Assembly: GCF_034259205.1 (NCBI RefSeq)
Contig: NZ_CP139487.1
Coordinates: forward strand, 1,054,001-1,118,000
Length of the DNA: 64,000 nt
Reading direction: 5' to 3'
Origin: Peredibacter starrii
GTDB lineage: Bacteria; Bdellovibrionota; Bacteriovoracia; Bacteriovoracales; Bacteriovoracaceae
Position 1 is the stretch's first letter. Each line of letters begins with the position of its first letter. The position numbers and the translations under genes were made by a program. The notes under the pieces were generated by a model. The model searched no databases. It was given only the letters and a program-made list of their open reading frames with translations, and had not been told where the DNA came from. Shown piece by piece: positions 20,021 through 29,294 of the stretch.

Positions 20021-21574
20021 ATGGAAAATTCTTGCTTACTTTCATGGATCATTTTTACGCCGCTTCTCTTCGCGTTCCTGGTAATGATTTTACCAAAGAG
20101 CATGGAGCATCTTTTTCGTAAGATCGCTTTAGTTCAAACGCTAGTAAGTGCGCTTATTGCTACTTATCTCTACTCTCGTTTCGATGGTGGAGTTGCTGGA
20201 GCTCAACTGACTCACCTGGTGCCTTGGCTTCCGGAGTGGGGGATTAACTATCTCGTTTCAATCGACGGTATCAGCCTTCCACTTGTAATGCTTACTGCAT
20301 TCGTTGGTCCGGTTGCTATCCTAGGAACTTGGCCTGATCTTTCTCACGGTGCTCAGCTTAAGAAAGAGAAGTTCTTCGTTATGTGTATCATGGCCCTTCA
20401 AACGGGTATGTACGGAACGTTCCTTTCAGCTGACCTCTTCTTGTTCTACTTCTTCTGGGAAGTGGTTCTAATCCCGATGTTCTTCATGATCGGTATTTGG
20501 GGTGGTAAAGATCGTATCTACGCAACTGTGAAGTTCTTCCTTTATACAATGGTGGGCTCACTTCTTATGCTTGTGGCGATCTTCTGGTTGATTAAGACGT
20601 CTGCTGAAGGCAATGGAACTCCATCTGCTGCTTACGAGACTCTTTCTGGCCTTAGTTTTGCTTTTGACGGTTCTTCTTTTGGTGCTGCACTTACTTCACC
20701 ACAAAGCTTACTGTTCCTTGCGTTCGCTCTTGCCTTCGTGATCAAGGTTCCAATGGTTCCTTTCCACACTTGGCTTCCGGATGCTCACGTACAAGCTCCA
20801 ACTGTTGGTTCAGTGTTCCTGGCCGCAGTTCTTCTTAAAATGGGTACATACGGTCTAATGCGTATCGCGATTCCGTTTTTTCCTCAAGCTGCCCACTACT
20901 TCTCGAGTGTGTTTATCGCTCTTGGTGTAATCGGCATCATCTATGGTGCTTTCTGTGCTCTCGCTCAGACAGACTTCAAGAAACTGGTTGCTTACTCTTC
21001 AGTTTCTCACATGGGTTACATCGTAGTTGGTCTTTTCTCTTTCCAGAAAATTGCAATTGCTGGTTCTCTTTACCAAATGATCAACCACGGTATTTCTGCC
21101 GGCGGTCTGTTCATGGTAGTAGGGTTCCTTTATGAAAGACTTCATACTCGTAACCTTGAAGACTTCGGTGGACTTGCGAAAGTTGTTCCTCTGATGGCGA
21201 TTGGTTTCATGATCATGACTCTTTCTTCAGTAGCACTTCCTGGTTCGAACGGTTTCGTTGGGGAGTTCCCAATTCTTCTTGGTGCTTTCCAGGTTCACCC
21301 GTTCTTCGTTCTATTCGCTGGAACTGGTGTAATTCTTGGTGCGGTTTACGCACTTAAGGCCTACCAGATGGTTATGCTTGGACCAAAAACTCGTACGGAT
21401 CTTGAACACCTTCACGATCTTAACTGCAGAGAAATTATCGCCATGGGCGTTCTGACAGTGTTCGTTTTCGGAATTGGTTTCTTCCCGAAAACTTTCTTCT
21501 GGAAATCAGACGCTGCCCTTGATGTTTACTCGAATACTCTTATTCAGAAAGTAGGTACATATGCTACTAAATGA
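20021..21574 (+). CDS. nuoM: Complex I antiporter-like subunit M
   Basis: The middle Mrp-type pump subunit, 517 aa, about 14 helices. FYFFWEVVLIPMFFMIGIWG holds the conserved Glu, and PFHTWLPDAHVQAPTVGSV is the broken-helix signature. It overlaps nuoN by 14 nt. Confidence 0.96.
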   Translation: MENSCLLSWIIFTPLLFAFLVMILPKSMEHLFRKIALVQTLVSALIATYLYSRFDGGVAGAQLTHLVPWLPEWGINYLVSIDGISLPLVMLTAFVGPVAILGTWPDLSHGAQLKKEKFFVMCIMALQTGMYGTFLSADLFLFYFFWEVVLIPMFFMIGIWGGKDRIYATVKFFLYTMVGSLLMLVAIFWLIKTSAEGNGTPSAAYETLSGLSFAFDGSSFGAALTSPQSLLFLAFALAFVIKVPMVPFHTWLPDAHVQAPTVGSVFLAAVLLKMGTYGLMRIAIPFFPQAAHYFSSVFIALGVIGIIYGAFCALAQTDFKKLVAYSSVSHMGYIVVGLFSFQKIAIAGSLYQMINHGISAGGLFMVVGFLYERLHTRNLEDFGGLAKVVPLMAIGFMIMTLSSVALPGSNGFVGEFPILLGAFQVHPFFVLFAGTGVILGAVYALKAYQMVMLGPKTRTDLEHLHDLNCREIIAMGVLTVFVFGIGFFPKTFFWKSDAALDVYSNTLIQKVGTYATK

Positions 21575-23039
21575 AGTTTTTCCTCTAAATCCACTTAGTG
21601 GTGTTGAGCTATTAAGCCTAACTCCGCTTTTCATCCTGGCAGTTGGCGCGATTTTGTCGCTAATTGTTGGTACCCATAAAGAGAAAGGTCACACTTTCGC
21701 TTTTGGTGTGGCGTTTGTATCTCTGGTTTCTTGCTTGTTCGTATACGCTTCGACAGCAACGATCTCAGACATTTCAATCCTTGGTGAAACTCTGATCTTT
21801 AACCCGTTCACAAAAACGATTGCAGCGATGGCCACTGGCTTTGCTTTGATCGCGGTTGTTCTGACTTACGGACAAGATAAGAAAGAAGGTCTTCTTTCTG
21901 AGATCTACGCTCTTATCCAGTTCTCGACAGCGGGTATGATCCTGATGATGTCGACTCAGCACCTTCTGTTCTTGTTCATCGCCCTTGAGATCATGTCTCT
22001 AGCGATCTACATCATGGTGGCAATGAGACGTTCAAGCCGCTTCTCAGCTGAAGCTGGTCTTAAATACTTCATCCTTGGTGGTCTAGCTTCTGCTTTCCTT
22101 CTTTATGGATCATCTCTTATCTTCGGAGCAACTGGTTCTTTCCAACTTGGTACGATCAACACGTTCCTTCTAGCTCATAACGAGCCATCGTTCATTTTCT
22201 ACGTTGGTCTTGGAATGGTACTAGTGGCGATGCTTTTCAAAGTTGGTGCGGTTCCTTTCCACGGATGGGTTCCTGACGTTTATCAAGGTGCTGCTACAAA
22301 CGTAACGGGCTTCATGGGTGCTGCAGTTAAGTTCACAGCTTTCATGGCCCTTGCTCGTATCTGCCAAAACCTAGTGTTCGTTGACAACATCGTGGCGCTA
22401 AAGTGGTTTGAAACAACAATCTACGTAATCGCCGCTGCTTCAATGATCTACGGTAACTTTGTTGCGATTTCTCAGAATGAAATTAAACGTATGCTTTCTT
22501 TCTCTACAATCGCTCACACTGGTTACCTTCTTCTTGGTCTATACGCGATGAAACTTGGTGAAGAGTCTGCTCAGTCGGTTCTTCTTTACTTGTTCTTCTA
22601 CGCTGTGGCGAACCTTGGTGCTTTCGCGGTTATTTCTCAATTCGAAGAGAAGAACCAGAAAGACCTTACTTTCGATCAGATTTCAGGCATGGGGGCAAAG
22701 CACCCGGTTCTAGGAACATTCTTCACGTTGTTCCTTCTTTCTATGGCCGGTATCCCACTTACTTCAGGTTTCATCGCGAAATACGGTCTATTCAGTTCAG
22801 CGGTTTACGCCGGAGAAATTCCTCTGGTTGTGATCGCGGTTCTAACGTCGGTAGTTTCGGTTTACTACTACCTACGCGTGATCGTTTATATGTTCATGAA
22901 AGATACAACTTCTGAAGCTGCTACTTACCAGGGTCTTAAAGGCGCTGGTTTGGCCGCTTTCTTATCAGCTGCTGCGACACTACAGTTCGGTCTTTTCCCA
23001 AGAGCGATTATTAGTTTCGTAAAAATGATTTCTAAGTAA
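21561..23039 (+). CDS. nuoN: Complex I antiporter-like subunit N
   Basis: The proximal Mrp-type pump subunit, 492 aa, about 14 helices. ALEIMSLAIYIMVAMRR and PFHGWVPDVYQGAATNVTGF are the family signatures. The N-terminus starts inside nuoM, and the gene is followed after 9 bp by the last small gene of the operon. Confidence 0.96.
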   Translation: MLLNEVFPLNPLSGVELLSLTPLFILAVGAILSLIVGTHKEKGHTFAFGVAFVSLVSCLFVYASTATISDISILGETLIFNPFTKTIAAMATGFALIAVVLTYGQDKKEGLLSEIYALIQFSTAGMILMMSTQHLLFLFIALEIMSLAIYIMVAMRRSSRFSAEAGLKYFILGGLASAFLLYGSSLIFGATGSFQLGTINTFLLAHNEPSFIFYVGLGMVLVAMLFKVGAVPFHGWVPDVYQGAATNVTGFMGAAVKFTAFMALARICQNLVFVDNIVALKWFETTIYVIAAASMIYGNFVAISQNEIKRMLSFSTIAHTGYLLLGLYAMKLGEESAQSVLLYLFFYAVANLGAFAVISQFEEKNQKDLTFDQISGMGAKHPVLGTFFTLFLLSMAGIPLTSGFIAKYGLFSSAVYAGEIPLVVIAVLTSVVSVYYYLRVIVYMFMKDTTSEAATYQGLKGAGLAAFLSAAATLQFGLFPRAIISFVKMISK

Positions 23040-23048
23040 GAGGACGAT

Positions 23049-23312
23049 ATGATTGCTAGAAAAATTACTTATCGTGGAAATTTTAATAACGAAAGCCTAG
23101 GGGATATCTTCAATATCACCCGCAATAACGAGATCACAGGTCTTGTTAAAAAGGTAAGCGATCAGGAAGTGGAACTAAGCCTAGAAGGCGATTCTGCTCA
23201 GATCAAACTTATTCAGCACCAGATTGAGCGTAAGGTTAAGTCGGCCATTAAAGACAAGTCGATTGAACCAATGCCTTATCAGTACTATGTAGGTGTTACT
23301 CTTCTCGCTTAA
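23049..23312 (+). CDS. Acylphosphatase-like protein lacking both catalytic residues
   Basis: An 87-residue protein whose length and pattern follow the acylphosphatase fold: a Gly after the first strand (YRG), a helix, then TGLVKKVSDQEVELSLEGD in the place of the family's GWVRN-x-DG-x-V-E-x-x-x-EG. The catalytic Arg of the VQGVGFR loop falls on Gly/Asp (loop NFNNESLGD), and the catalytic Asn of GWVRN falls on Lys. It is therefore unlikely to hydrolyse acyl phosphates. It sits 9 bp behind nuoN and before the terminator, so it is the last gene of the nuo operon. Assignment is by hand alignment and is moderate. Confidence 0.55.
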   Translation: MIARKITYRGNFNNESLGDIFNITRNNEITGLVKKVSDQEVELSLEGDSAQIKLIQHQIERKVKSAIKDKSIEPMPYQYYVGVTLLA

Positions 23313-23320
23313 CTATCCGG

Positions 23321-23348
23321 AAGGCCCCAGCAATGGGGCCTTTTTTTA
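23321..23348 (+). terminator. Intrinsic terminator of the nuo operon
   Basis: AAGGCCCC, a 6-nt loop, GGGGCC and seven T residues, 8 bp after the last stop codon of the operon. Confidence 0.85.
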
Positions 23349-23356
23349 TTTGAATT

Positions 23357-23386
23357 AGAAAATTGGCCCCGTTTGGGGCCTTTTGT
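23357..23386. terminator. Second hairpin, usable as terminator in both directions
   Basis: GGCCCC-GTTT-GGGGCC has T-rich sequence after it on the + strand (TTTTGTTTT) and AATTTTC on the - strand, where it lies just past the stop of the porin-like gene. It probably serves the leftward gene. Confidence 0.65.
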
Positions 23387-23387
23387 T

Positions 23388-24449
23388 TTAGAAGTGTGCG
23401 ATGGCACCGATGGTGAACATTGAAGCATCACTTACCGTGCTGCCAGAATCTTTTACGAAGGCCTTATCATCTGCATGATTGCCTCGGTATTCAAGGTAAA
23501 GATTTAAGTTCTTATCAATGGCAATTTTGTCTGTAAGCGTGATTGAATTCACGCGATTGGCAGTTTTAAAATCGGCCGCACCGTTGATGGCATTAATATT
23601 ATCTGCACCTGTTACATGTTCATATCTCGCGGCAAAATTATGAATGCCCATTGTGTAGCCGAGGGTTCCTGAAATCGACTGAGTGTAGAGAAGAGCAGAG
23701 TCTTTAGTGTCCGATGTACGATTCTCAAAAGTAGCCACGAAATTAAAATTCTCCCAAAACTTATATGAGAACCAAACACTTGCTCCTGTGTTATCCACTT
23801 TTTCAGTCGCATTCGTATCTCGAGAAGTGATGTAACCCGCAAACCAAGTAAAGTCTTGAACAGTTCCCGTTAATGAAATCTCAGTCGCCTTTGAAGTGCT
23901 GTTGTCATCTCCGAAAGAGCTGTTAGCAAAACGGTTGTAAGAAGATAAATTTACCGTTAGGTATTTGTGCGCGAAATATCTCGCTCTCAAACCATCTGCA
24001 TAACCTGGATAAAGAGTTTGTCGTGAGATGGTATAGTTGTAAGTTAGATTGTTTGTTCTGAATGGTGATTCATAACCCATTGTCGTAAGAAAACGACCAA
24101 ATCCAATGTCCAATTTAGGAGATAGTTTATAAAAAACTTCGAGTTGATAAAGCACACCAAGATTGGCAGTGTTTTGATTTCCATTCGTATCATAGGTCGT
24201 TGGTAGATAAAAAAGTCGGCTGAAGAAAGATAGTTTTTCGACATCTTTTTTCAGAAGTAATTGGGCGTAGTTGAAACGATATTGATTATCTTTTCCCCCT
24301 CCTGCTGCAGGGATTGCCTCGTCTCCTGTTGAGACTAAGTTGTAATCAAATGCGGCCTCACCACTTACCTTGAGGCCTTCAACTTCATATGCATAAGCAT
24401 TAGAAAAAATTAATCCAGCCAGCAACAGTGATTTCTTTTTAAAGTTCAA
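23388..24449 (-). CDS. Outer-membrane beta-barrel protein, porin-like
   Basis: A 353-residue exported protein with a signal peptide (about 1-20, ending NAYA). The mature part shows alternating hydrophobic/polar strands typical of a porin barrel, with segments such as FSRLFYLP, FGRFLTTMGYESPF and YLEYRGNH, and ends in a C-terminal Phe (GAIAHF), the barrel assembly signal. It resembles the OmpL/BBP2 type of putative porin, but I cannot assign a substrate. The gene is monocistronic, with terminator hairpins after it. Confidence 0.8.
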   Translation of the reverse strand: MNFKKKSLLLAGLIFSNAYAYEVEGLKVSGEAAFDYNLVSTGDEAIPAAGGGKDNQYRFNYAQLLLKKDVEKLSFFSRLFYLPTTYDTNGNQNTANLGVLYQLEVFYKLSPKLDIGFGRFLTTMGYESPFRTNNLTYNYTISRQTLYPGYADGLRARYFAHKYLTVNLSSYNRFANSSFGDDNSTSKATEISLTGTVQDFTWFAGYITSRDTNATEKVDNTGASVWFSYKFWENFNFVATFENRTSDTKDSALLYTQSISGTLGYTMGIHNFAARYEHVTGADNINAINGAADFKTANRVNSITLTDKIAIDKNLNLYLEYRGNHADDKAFVKDSGSTVSDASMFTIGAIAHF

Positions 24450-24662
24450 AAGTAATTCCTTTTTTGAGTGATTTTGAGATTCTCATCGCGCAGGGATAGG
24501 GTTTGGTAGTAGGCAAAAATTAACCGATTAACTTCAAACAAACGTTTGGTTTCTGCACTGGCCCCTAGAGGCCAACCTTAATTTTTAATTTTTCTTAAGG
24601 ATTCCTGATGTGAATTTTTTTTGTTCCGATATGATGATCGAAGAAAACGTGAGGTATTCAAC

Positions 24663-26210
24663 ATGGATGTTTTTTCGAAAGTAAAATGGCTTAATGCCTG
24701 TTCCATCGGTTTAATTATTGCTTTGTACGTGTGTCTTAGCACTTCTTTCTACTACCAGAAGCAGCTTACAAATTCGTATGAAACAAAAGAACTCTCTCTG
24801 AGATTGGCCCAAGAGTTTAAGAATGAATCTGCGGGGCTGACGAAAGCAGCACGTACATTCGTAGTAACGGGAGATTCAAAATATGAACAAGAATATTTTG
24901 ATATCATCGCCATTCGTAATGGTGAAAAGGCTCGCCCGGACGGATCTAAAATTTCTGGTACTCAGCGCATGAAAGATGCGGGTTTCACAGAAGAAGAATT
25001 CAAACTTCTCAATGAAGCACAAAAGCGCTCAAGTGATCTGGTTCAAACTGAAACAATCGCCATGAATGCAGCCAAAGGATTATTTCAGGACGCTTCTGGT
25101 AACTTTACAGTGAAGAAAGATCCTGATTTCGAGATGGCGAGAAAGCTCATGCATGATGATAAGTACCACCAGTACTTAACGTATATTGCTGAACCGGTTA
25201 AAGCTTTCGAGGAAAAACTGGATGAACGTATTGAGTCGTTAGTTTCTTCTGCTCAGGTTTATGCAAACCTTGCCCTGGGAAGTATTGCAGTCATGATCAT
25301 CGGTCTATCTCTTACAATGTATCTAGCTTCTAGAGCATTAAGAGATGGTATCAGACAACAAACTGAATCTCTGACTGAGTCTTATTCTCAAATTCGTGAA
25401 CTAATTTCCAATCTTTCAGGTGCGAGCTCTGAGCTTTCGGCAGCTTCAACTGAATCTGCGGCATCTCTGGAAGAAACTGTGGCTTCTCTGGAAGAGTTTT
25501 CAAGCATGATCAAGCTCAACGCTGAAAATGCTAAGTCTGCTTCTGAATTGTCTAATATCTCTAAGACCGCAGCTGAAGAGGGTAGTCAGGAAATCAAAAT
25601 TCTGATGAATTCAATGGACGAAATTGTGACTTCATCAAAAAAGATGGAGGAAATTATTTCGGTCATCAACGATATCGCTTTCCAAACCAATCTACTTGCT
25701 CTGAACGCAGCTGTTGAGGCCGCTCGTGCTGGTGAACAAGGTAAAGGTTTTGCGGTTGTGGCAGATGCAGTAAGAAGTCTTGCTCAAAGAAGTGCGACTT
25801 CAGCGAAAGAAATTTCGGATCTCATCTCGGCCTCTGTGACTCAAATTGAGCAAGGTCAAAATGTTGCTCAATCAAGTTCAACTGTCTTAAAGAAAATCGT
25901 GGATTCAGTAAATAAGGTTGCGAGCCTTAACGATGAAATTGCGACGGCGAGTGTGGAGCAAAGTAATGGTGTGAGCCAAATTTCTCAGGCCATGAACCAG
26001 CTGGATCACGTGACTCAAAGTAACGCTGCTTCTTCTTCAACGATTTCTTCTGCGGCGGCGGAGTTGGATGAATCTACAGAAAATTTAACGGCAACGATCA
26101 CGAGTCTTGCGAATCTAACAGGACTGAAAACAGCGGGAGTCGAAAATCATCGCGCTCCGAGAACAGGTAAGCGTGGTCATTCTGATCACTTGGCATCGCA
26201 GGCCGGTTAA
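24663..26210 (+). CDS. Methyl-accepting chemotaxis protein
   Basis: A 515-residue receptor. TM1 is at about 7-30, a periplasmic helical domain follows to about 195 (with [18 protein letters not shown], as in four-helix-bundle sensors), and TM2 is at about 198-220. The cytoplasmic coiled coil carries the invariant hairpin tip [20 protein letters not shown]. The ATG at 24663 is preferred over an upstream frame start because GTGAGGT lies about 8 bp before it. It signals to CheA/CheW; no che genes are in the window. Confidence 0.94.
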   Translation: MDVFSKVKWLNACSIGLIIALYVCLSTSFYYQKQLTNSYETKELSLRLAQEFKNESAGLTKAARTFVVTGDSKYEQEYFDIIAIRNGEKARPDGSKISGTQRMKDAGFTEEEFKLLNEAQKRSSDLVQTETIAMNAAKGLFQDASGNFTVKKDPDFEMARKLMHDDKYHQYLTYIAEPVKAFEEKLDERIESLVSSAQVYANLALGSIAVMIIGLSLTMYLASRALRDGIRQQTESLTESYSQIRELISNLSGASSELSAASTESAASLEETVASLEEFSSMIKLNAENAKSASELSNISKTAAEEGSQEIKILMNSMDEIVTSSKKMEEIISVINDIAFQTNLLALNAAVEAARAGEQGKGFAVVADAVRSLAQRSATSAKEISDLISASVTQIEQGQNVAQSSSTVLKKIVDSVNKVASLNDEIATASVEQSNGVSQISQAMNQLDHVTQSNAASSSTISSAAAELDESTENLTATITSLANLTGLKTAGVENHRAPRTGKRGHSDHLASQAG

Positions 26211-26226
26211 TCAAAATCAAACATAA

Positions 26227-26251
26227 GGAGAGGTTCGCCTCTCCTTTTTTT
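26227..26251 (+). terminator. Intrinsic terminator of the chemotaxis receptor gene
   Basis: GGAGAGG-TTCG-CCTCTCC followed by seven T residues: a 7-bp stem with a stable UUCG-type tetraloop, 16 bp past the stop codon. It touches the end of the convergent gene. Confidence 0.88.
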
Positions 26252-26876
26252 ATTTCAAAATAATCATTGTTCCCGCGAACAAAAAAAACATCGCAAACAC
26301 GAAATTAATCCCACGTTCCGCTGTGAGATATCCCATCCTCACATTCTTCGTACTAAAAAGAACACTCACCACCATAAACCACAGAACAGTGAGGACACTC
26401 ATATTCACACCGCACGCAATAAGAGTTGGTAGATTAGTTTCGGGTGGAATAATGGAAGTGAATAATCCTAAGGTGAAGAGAGTTGCTTTGGGATTAAGAA
26501 TGTTAGTAAGAAAACCCTGACGAAGACCCGTCATCAATGTCTGCTCTTGAACTTTCTTTTCCGCGACCACTTCATGCACTGCCTTGGGGTTTCGGATTGC
26601 CCACAACGTAGAAAGACCCAGCCAGATTAAGTACAAGGCCCCGAGAATTTTTACGAACTCAAAAATCTGCGGAAATTTGTGAATGAGAATCGCGACTCCG
26701 CCCACGGCATAACTTACATGAAGAGCAATCCCCATTCCAAAACCGACCGCCGTGGCAAATCCCATATTGCGACCAAACTGGAGAGCATTGCGGACGGTAA
26801 GAACAAAATCAGGGCCGGGAGAAACGAGGGCCAGAAAGTGTAGGGAAGAGACAGCTAATAGGAGCTTTAGATCCAT
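26250..26876 (-). CDS. LysE/RhtB-family amino-acid exporter
   Basis: A 208-residue membrane protein with about six helices. The family N-terminal motif is SPGPDFVLTVRNAL, with GFGMGIALH and FLTNILNPKATLF further on. Members export homoserine, threonine, leucine or similar amino acids; the substrate cannot be told from sequence. It overlaps the response regulator gene by one base at its start, so it is the last gene of the leftward signalling operon. Confidence 0.88.
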   Translation of the reverse strand: MDLKLLLAVSSLHFLALVSPGPDFVLTVRNALQFGRNMGFATAVGFGMGIALHVSYAVGGVAILIHKFPQIFEFVKILGALYLIWLGLSTLWAIRNPKAVHEVVAEKKVQEQTLMTGLRQGFLTNILNPKATLFTLGLFTSIIPPETNLPTLIACGVNMSVLTVLWFMVVSVLFSTKNVRMGYLTAERGINFVFAMFFLFAGTMIILK

Positions 26877-27295
26877 TAATCTGTCTCAACCTCAGGATTA
26901 ATTTTGAGAATGTCAGACACTTGTTGAATAAGGTGCTGGCGAGTAAAGGGCTTCACAATAATGTGTTTCACATTTAGTTGAATCGCCGCCAGTACGTCTT
27001 CTTGTTGCAGATAACCAGAAATCAAAATGATTTTGAGCTTATTGTATTTCACTGAGTTTCTTAATTGCTCGATGAACTCAATACCTAATTTACCTGGCAT
27101 CACGTGATCCATGATGACCAGATCAAATTCCTGGTTCAGAAACTTCTGCATGGCCTGAGCGGCATTAGGTGCGGCAACAACTGAATGAAAAGGAAATGCG
27201 GACTCCAAAAAGATTTTGATGAGTTCGCAGATTTTTTCTTCATCATCAATCACCAGGATATTCATTTCCTGTGGTCTTTTTGTGTTTGCACTCAT
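26876..27295 (-). CDS. Single-domain response regulator (receiver only)
   Basis: A 139-residue stand-alone REC domain. The acidic pocket is DDEE (17-20), the phosphoacceptor is D63 in VIMDHVMPG, and the conserved Lys is in HIIVKPF near the C-terminus. No output domain follows. It overlaps the hybrid kinase gene by 4 nt, so phosphotransfer from that kinase is the obvious hypothesis. It may act through protein-protein contacts, as CheY-like proteins do. Confidence 0.93.
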   Translation of the reverse strand: MSANTKRPQEMNILVIDDEEKICELIKIFLESAFPFHSVVAAPNAAQAMQKFLNQEFDLVIMDHVMPGKLGIEFIEQLRNSVKYNKLKIILISGYLQQEDVLAAIQLNVKHIIVKPFTRQHLIQQVSDILKINPEVETD

Positions 27296-28830
27296 TCTTT
27301 GCTCTCCTTGGGCTTCAAGGATAAAGCAATGGTCTTCATCACGTCATCGCGACTAAATGGTTTGATAATGAGACCACCGATATCGAGGTCCTTCTTATCT
27401 TTATTGAACTGTTCAATAAACTTTGAGCTCGTCATGTAAAGAATCGGGCCCTGGTAACCAATTTCACGGGCCTTATACGAAAACTCACTACCAGTCATGA
27501 TAGGCATGTGGAAGTCAGTCACGATGAGGTCAATGTCGGCCTTCTGTAAGAAGGATAGGGCATCATGGGGATCAGATGATCCAATGAAAACATATCCAGC
27601 ATCAGCAATAAAAGTATTAAGCACGTTCAGAATCTGAACTTCATTATCCAACACCAGGATACGTTTCTGATCTTTCTTACCGGTGAGTGACTTATCATTT
27701 CTCGTGTAACTGTAGGCCTCAATCAGAGGAAGTCTGATTCTGAAGTGACAGCCTTTCTGTGAATCCATGAGTTCCAGACGCCCACGGTGAGACTCAATGA
27801 TTTTGGCACAAATCGAAAGTCCCAGACCTGTTCCTTTACCAACATCTTTGGTCGATTGAAACGGCTTGAAAAGATTCTGCTTAATGGCCTCTGGCATGCC
27901 CGGGCCATTATCAACAATGTCTAGGTAAGTTTGTTGATCCGTATCTGACTTAGAAAGAGTGATCTTGATAATTCCGTTAGGGACTCCCGTTTCTGAGATG
28001 GCATCAATCGAGTTCTTAATGAGGTTAATAACCACTTGCTCAAGCTTAATTCGGTTAACGAGAACCACTGGATGCTCACGGTAATCTCTTTCGATTGAAA
28101 CATTGGCCTTCTTTGCAGTAGGGCCGATCCATTCAATTGAGGCCTCCACTATATTGGCCAAATCACAATATTCTTTTTGTTCTTCACTCTGGTGAAGAAA
28201 GTCTTTCATGTTTTTGATGATCTGATTCACGCGTTCAAGTGAATCAAGGACCGTCTGGTTCGCACTCTTTAAACGATCCACTTTTGTCGCTAGATTAGCA
28301 GAACCCAGGTAGTCCTTAATGATTTCAGAGTGGCCGGCGGCAATCGTAAGTGGGTTATTGATTTCGTGGGAAATATTGGCGGTCAATTCCCCAAGAGTCG
28401 TAAGTTTGTCGGCCTGAAGAATCTGGCTATGAGTTTTTTTAAGTTCCTCTAATTGATCACGATACTTGCTGTGAAGATTGGTTTCCACTGTCTTATCGTG
28501 GAAAATCACAGCAAAATTCGCTCCCTTGTCCGATTGCACTGGTACCAGCTTCAAAATAATGAAGTACTCAGTCTCAGGGTCATGGGGGAGGGTCATTTTG
28601 ATTTCCGGAGAAATCAAAACATCAAAACTCAAAAGAGCCTTTGATAGCCAGTCCTCAATATCAAAACCCACTGAATCACAAAGTTGGATCAGGTGATTCT
28701 TTTGCTTTAATACGCGAGGAGGAAGCTTAAAAAAGATGCTCGCCTGGTTATTAAAATAAACCAGCTCTTGCTTTTGGTTCATCACCACTACAGGGTCAAA
28801 TAAATGATCAAAGGCCAAAAAATCGTTCAT
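27292..28830 (-). CDS. Hybrid sensor histidine kinase (PAS-HisKA-HATPase-REC)
   Basis: A soluble 512-residue kinase. A PAS-like domain occupies about 6-115. The dimerisation helix has H155 in ANISHEINNP, the HATPase domain has the N box near N272 and the G boxes DNGPGMP (308-313) and GKGTGLGLS (331-339). A C-terminal receiver (about 388-505) has phosphoacceptor D439 in VTDFHMP. No membrane segments are seen, so the signal is cytoplasmic or comes through a partner. It overlaps genes on both sides by 4 nt. Confidence 0.94.
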   Translation of the reverse strand: MNDFLAFDHLFDPVVVMNQKQELVYFNNQASIFFKLPPRVLKQKNHLIQLCDSVGFDIEDWLSKALLSFDVLISPEIKMTLPHDPETEYFIILKLVPVQSDKGANFAVIFHDKTVETNLHSKYRDQLEELKKTHSQILQADKLTTLGELTANISHEINNPLTIAAGHSEIIKDYLGSANLATKVDRLKSANQTVLDSLERVNQIIKNMKDFLHQSEEQKEYCDLANIVEASIEWIGPTAKKANVSIERDYREHPVVLVNRIKLEQVVINLIKNSIDAISETGVPNGIIKITLSKSDTDQQTYLDIVDNGPGMPEAIKQNLFKPFQSTKDVGKGTGLGLSICAKIIESHRGRLELMDSQKGCHFRIRLPLIEAYSYTRNDKSLTGKKDQKRILVLDNEVQILNVLNTFIADAGYVFIGSSDPHDALSFLQKADIDLIVTDFHMPIMTGSEFSYKAREIGYQGPILYMTSSKFIEQFNKDKKDLDIGGLIIKPFSRDDVMKTIALSLKPKESKE

Positions 28831-29294
28831 ACTTTCCCTAGAAAACTAAAGTACTGGGCCTCGATGGCATCAAAGTCCATCTCATCACCACACTTCGGGC
28901 ACTCCATTTTTGGGGCCTTGCGATTTTTCACCTGATCTGCTTTCAGATGAACTTTATTTTCTTTGTCACACTTCTCACAGAAGTAAGGAGCGTAGAAAGA
29001 GTTAATGGAAGCTCCCTTACGGAAGAAACCATGGACCATATTGATTTGTTCAATGATGATCTGTGGACAATTGTTATAGATGATATGGGTCGACTCAGGA
29101 ATTTTCTCAATGAACTTGATCCACTCGCGGATTCCGCAAGAGTTGATCATTGAGACCTTATCGAAATCAAACGAAATGGTTTTTTGCTCAAGACCAATAA
29201 GCTCTTTAAAGTCTGCATCTTCATCAATTGAACCAATCAATTCGACGTTCAATTCATCTTGTAAGATCTGCTTATTTATCGTTAGTCTTTTCAC
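28827..29294 (-). CDS. STAS-like anti-anti-sigma protein with C-terminal zinc ribbon
   Basis: Residues 1-95 follow a STAS pattern: alternating strands, a central SFDFDKVSMINSCGIREW in which S52 sits where SpoIIAA/RsbV proteins are phosphorylated, then helix and strand. Residues 105-136 hold C106-x2-C109 and C132-x2-C135, a zinc ribbon. The GTG at 29294 is chosen as start: AAGAGG lies 6 bp before it, whereas the longer frame runs deep into the upstream gene. The position directly after a HATPase switch kinase and a SpoIIE phosphatase gene supports partner switching. Confidence 0.72.
   Translation of the reverse strand: MKRLTINKQILQDELNVELIGSIDEDADFKELIGLEQKTISFDFDKVSMINSCGIREWIKFIEKIPESTHIIYNNCPQIIIEQINMVHGFFRKGASINSFYAPYFCEKCDKENKVHLKADQVKNRKAPKMECPKCGDEMDFDAIEAQYFSFLGKV

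Noticed and set aside
24539-24548. CAAACGTTTG palindrome as an operator between the porin and the receptor gene
   Set aside because: A 10-bp palindrome in AT-rich intergenic DNA is likely by chance, and no second copy was seen.
24596-24632. Possible FliA (sigma-28) promoter before the chemotaxis receptor (TAAGGATT...GTTCCGAT)
   Set aside because: The gap between the two parts is 19 bp instead of about 11, and the -35 match is poor.
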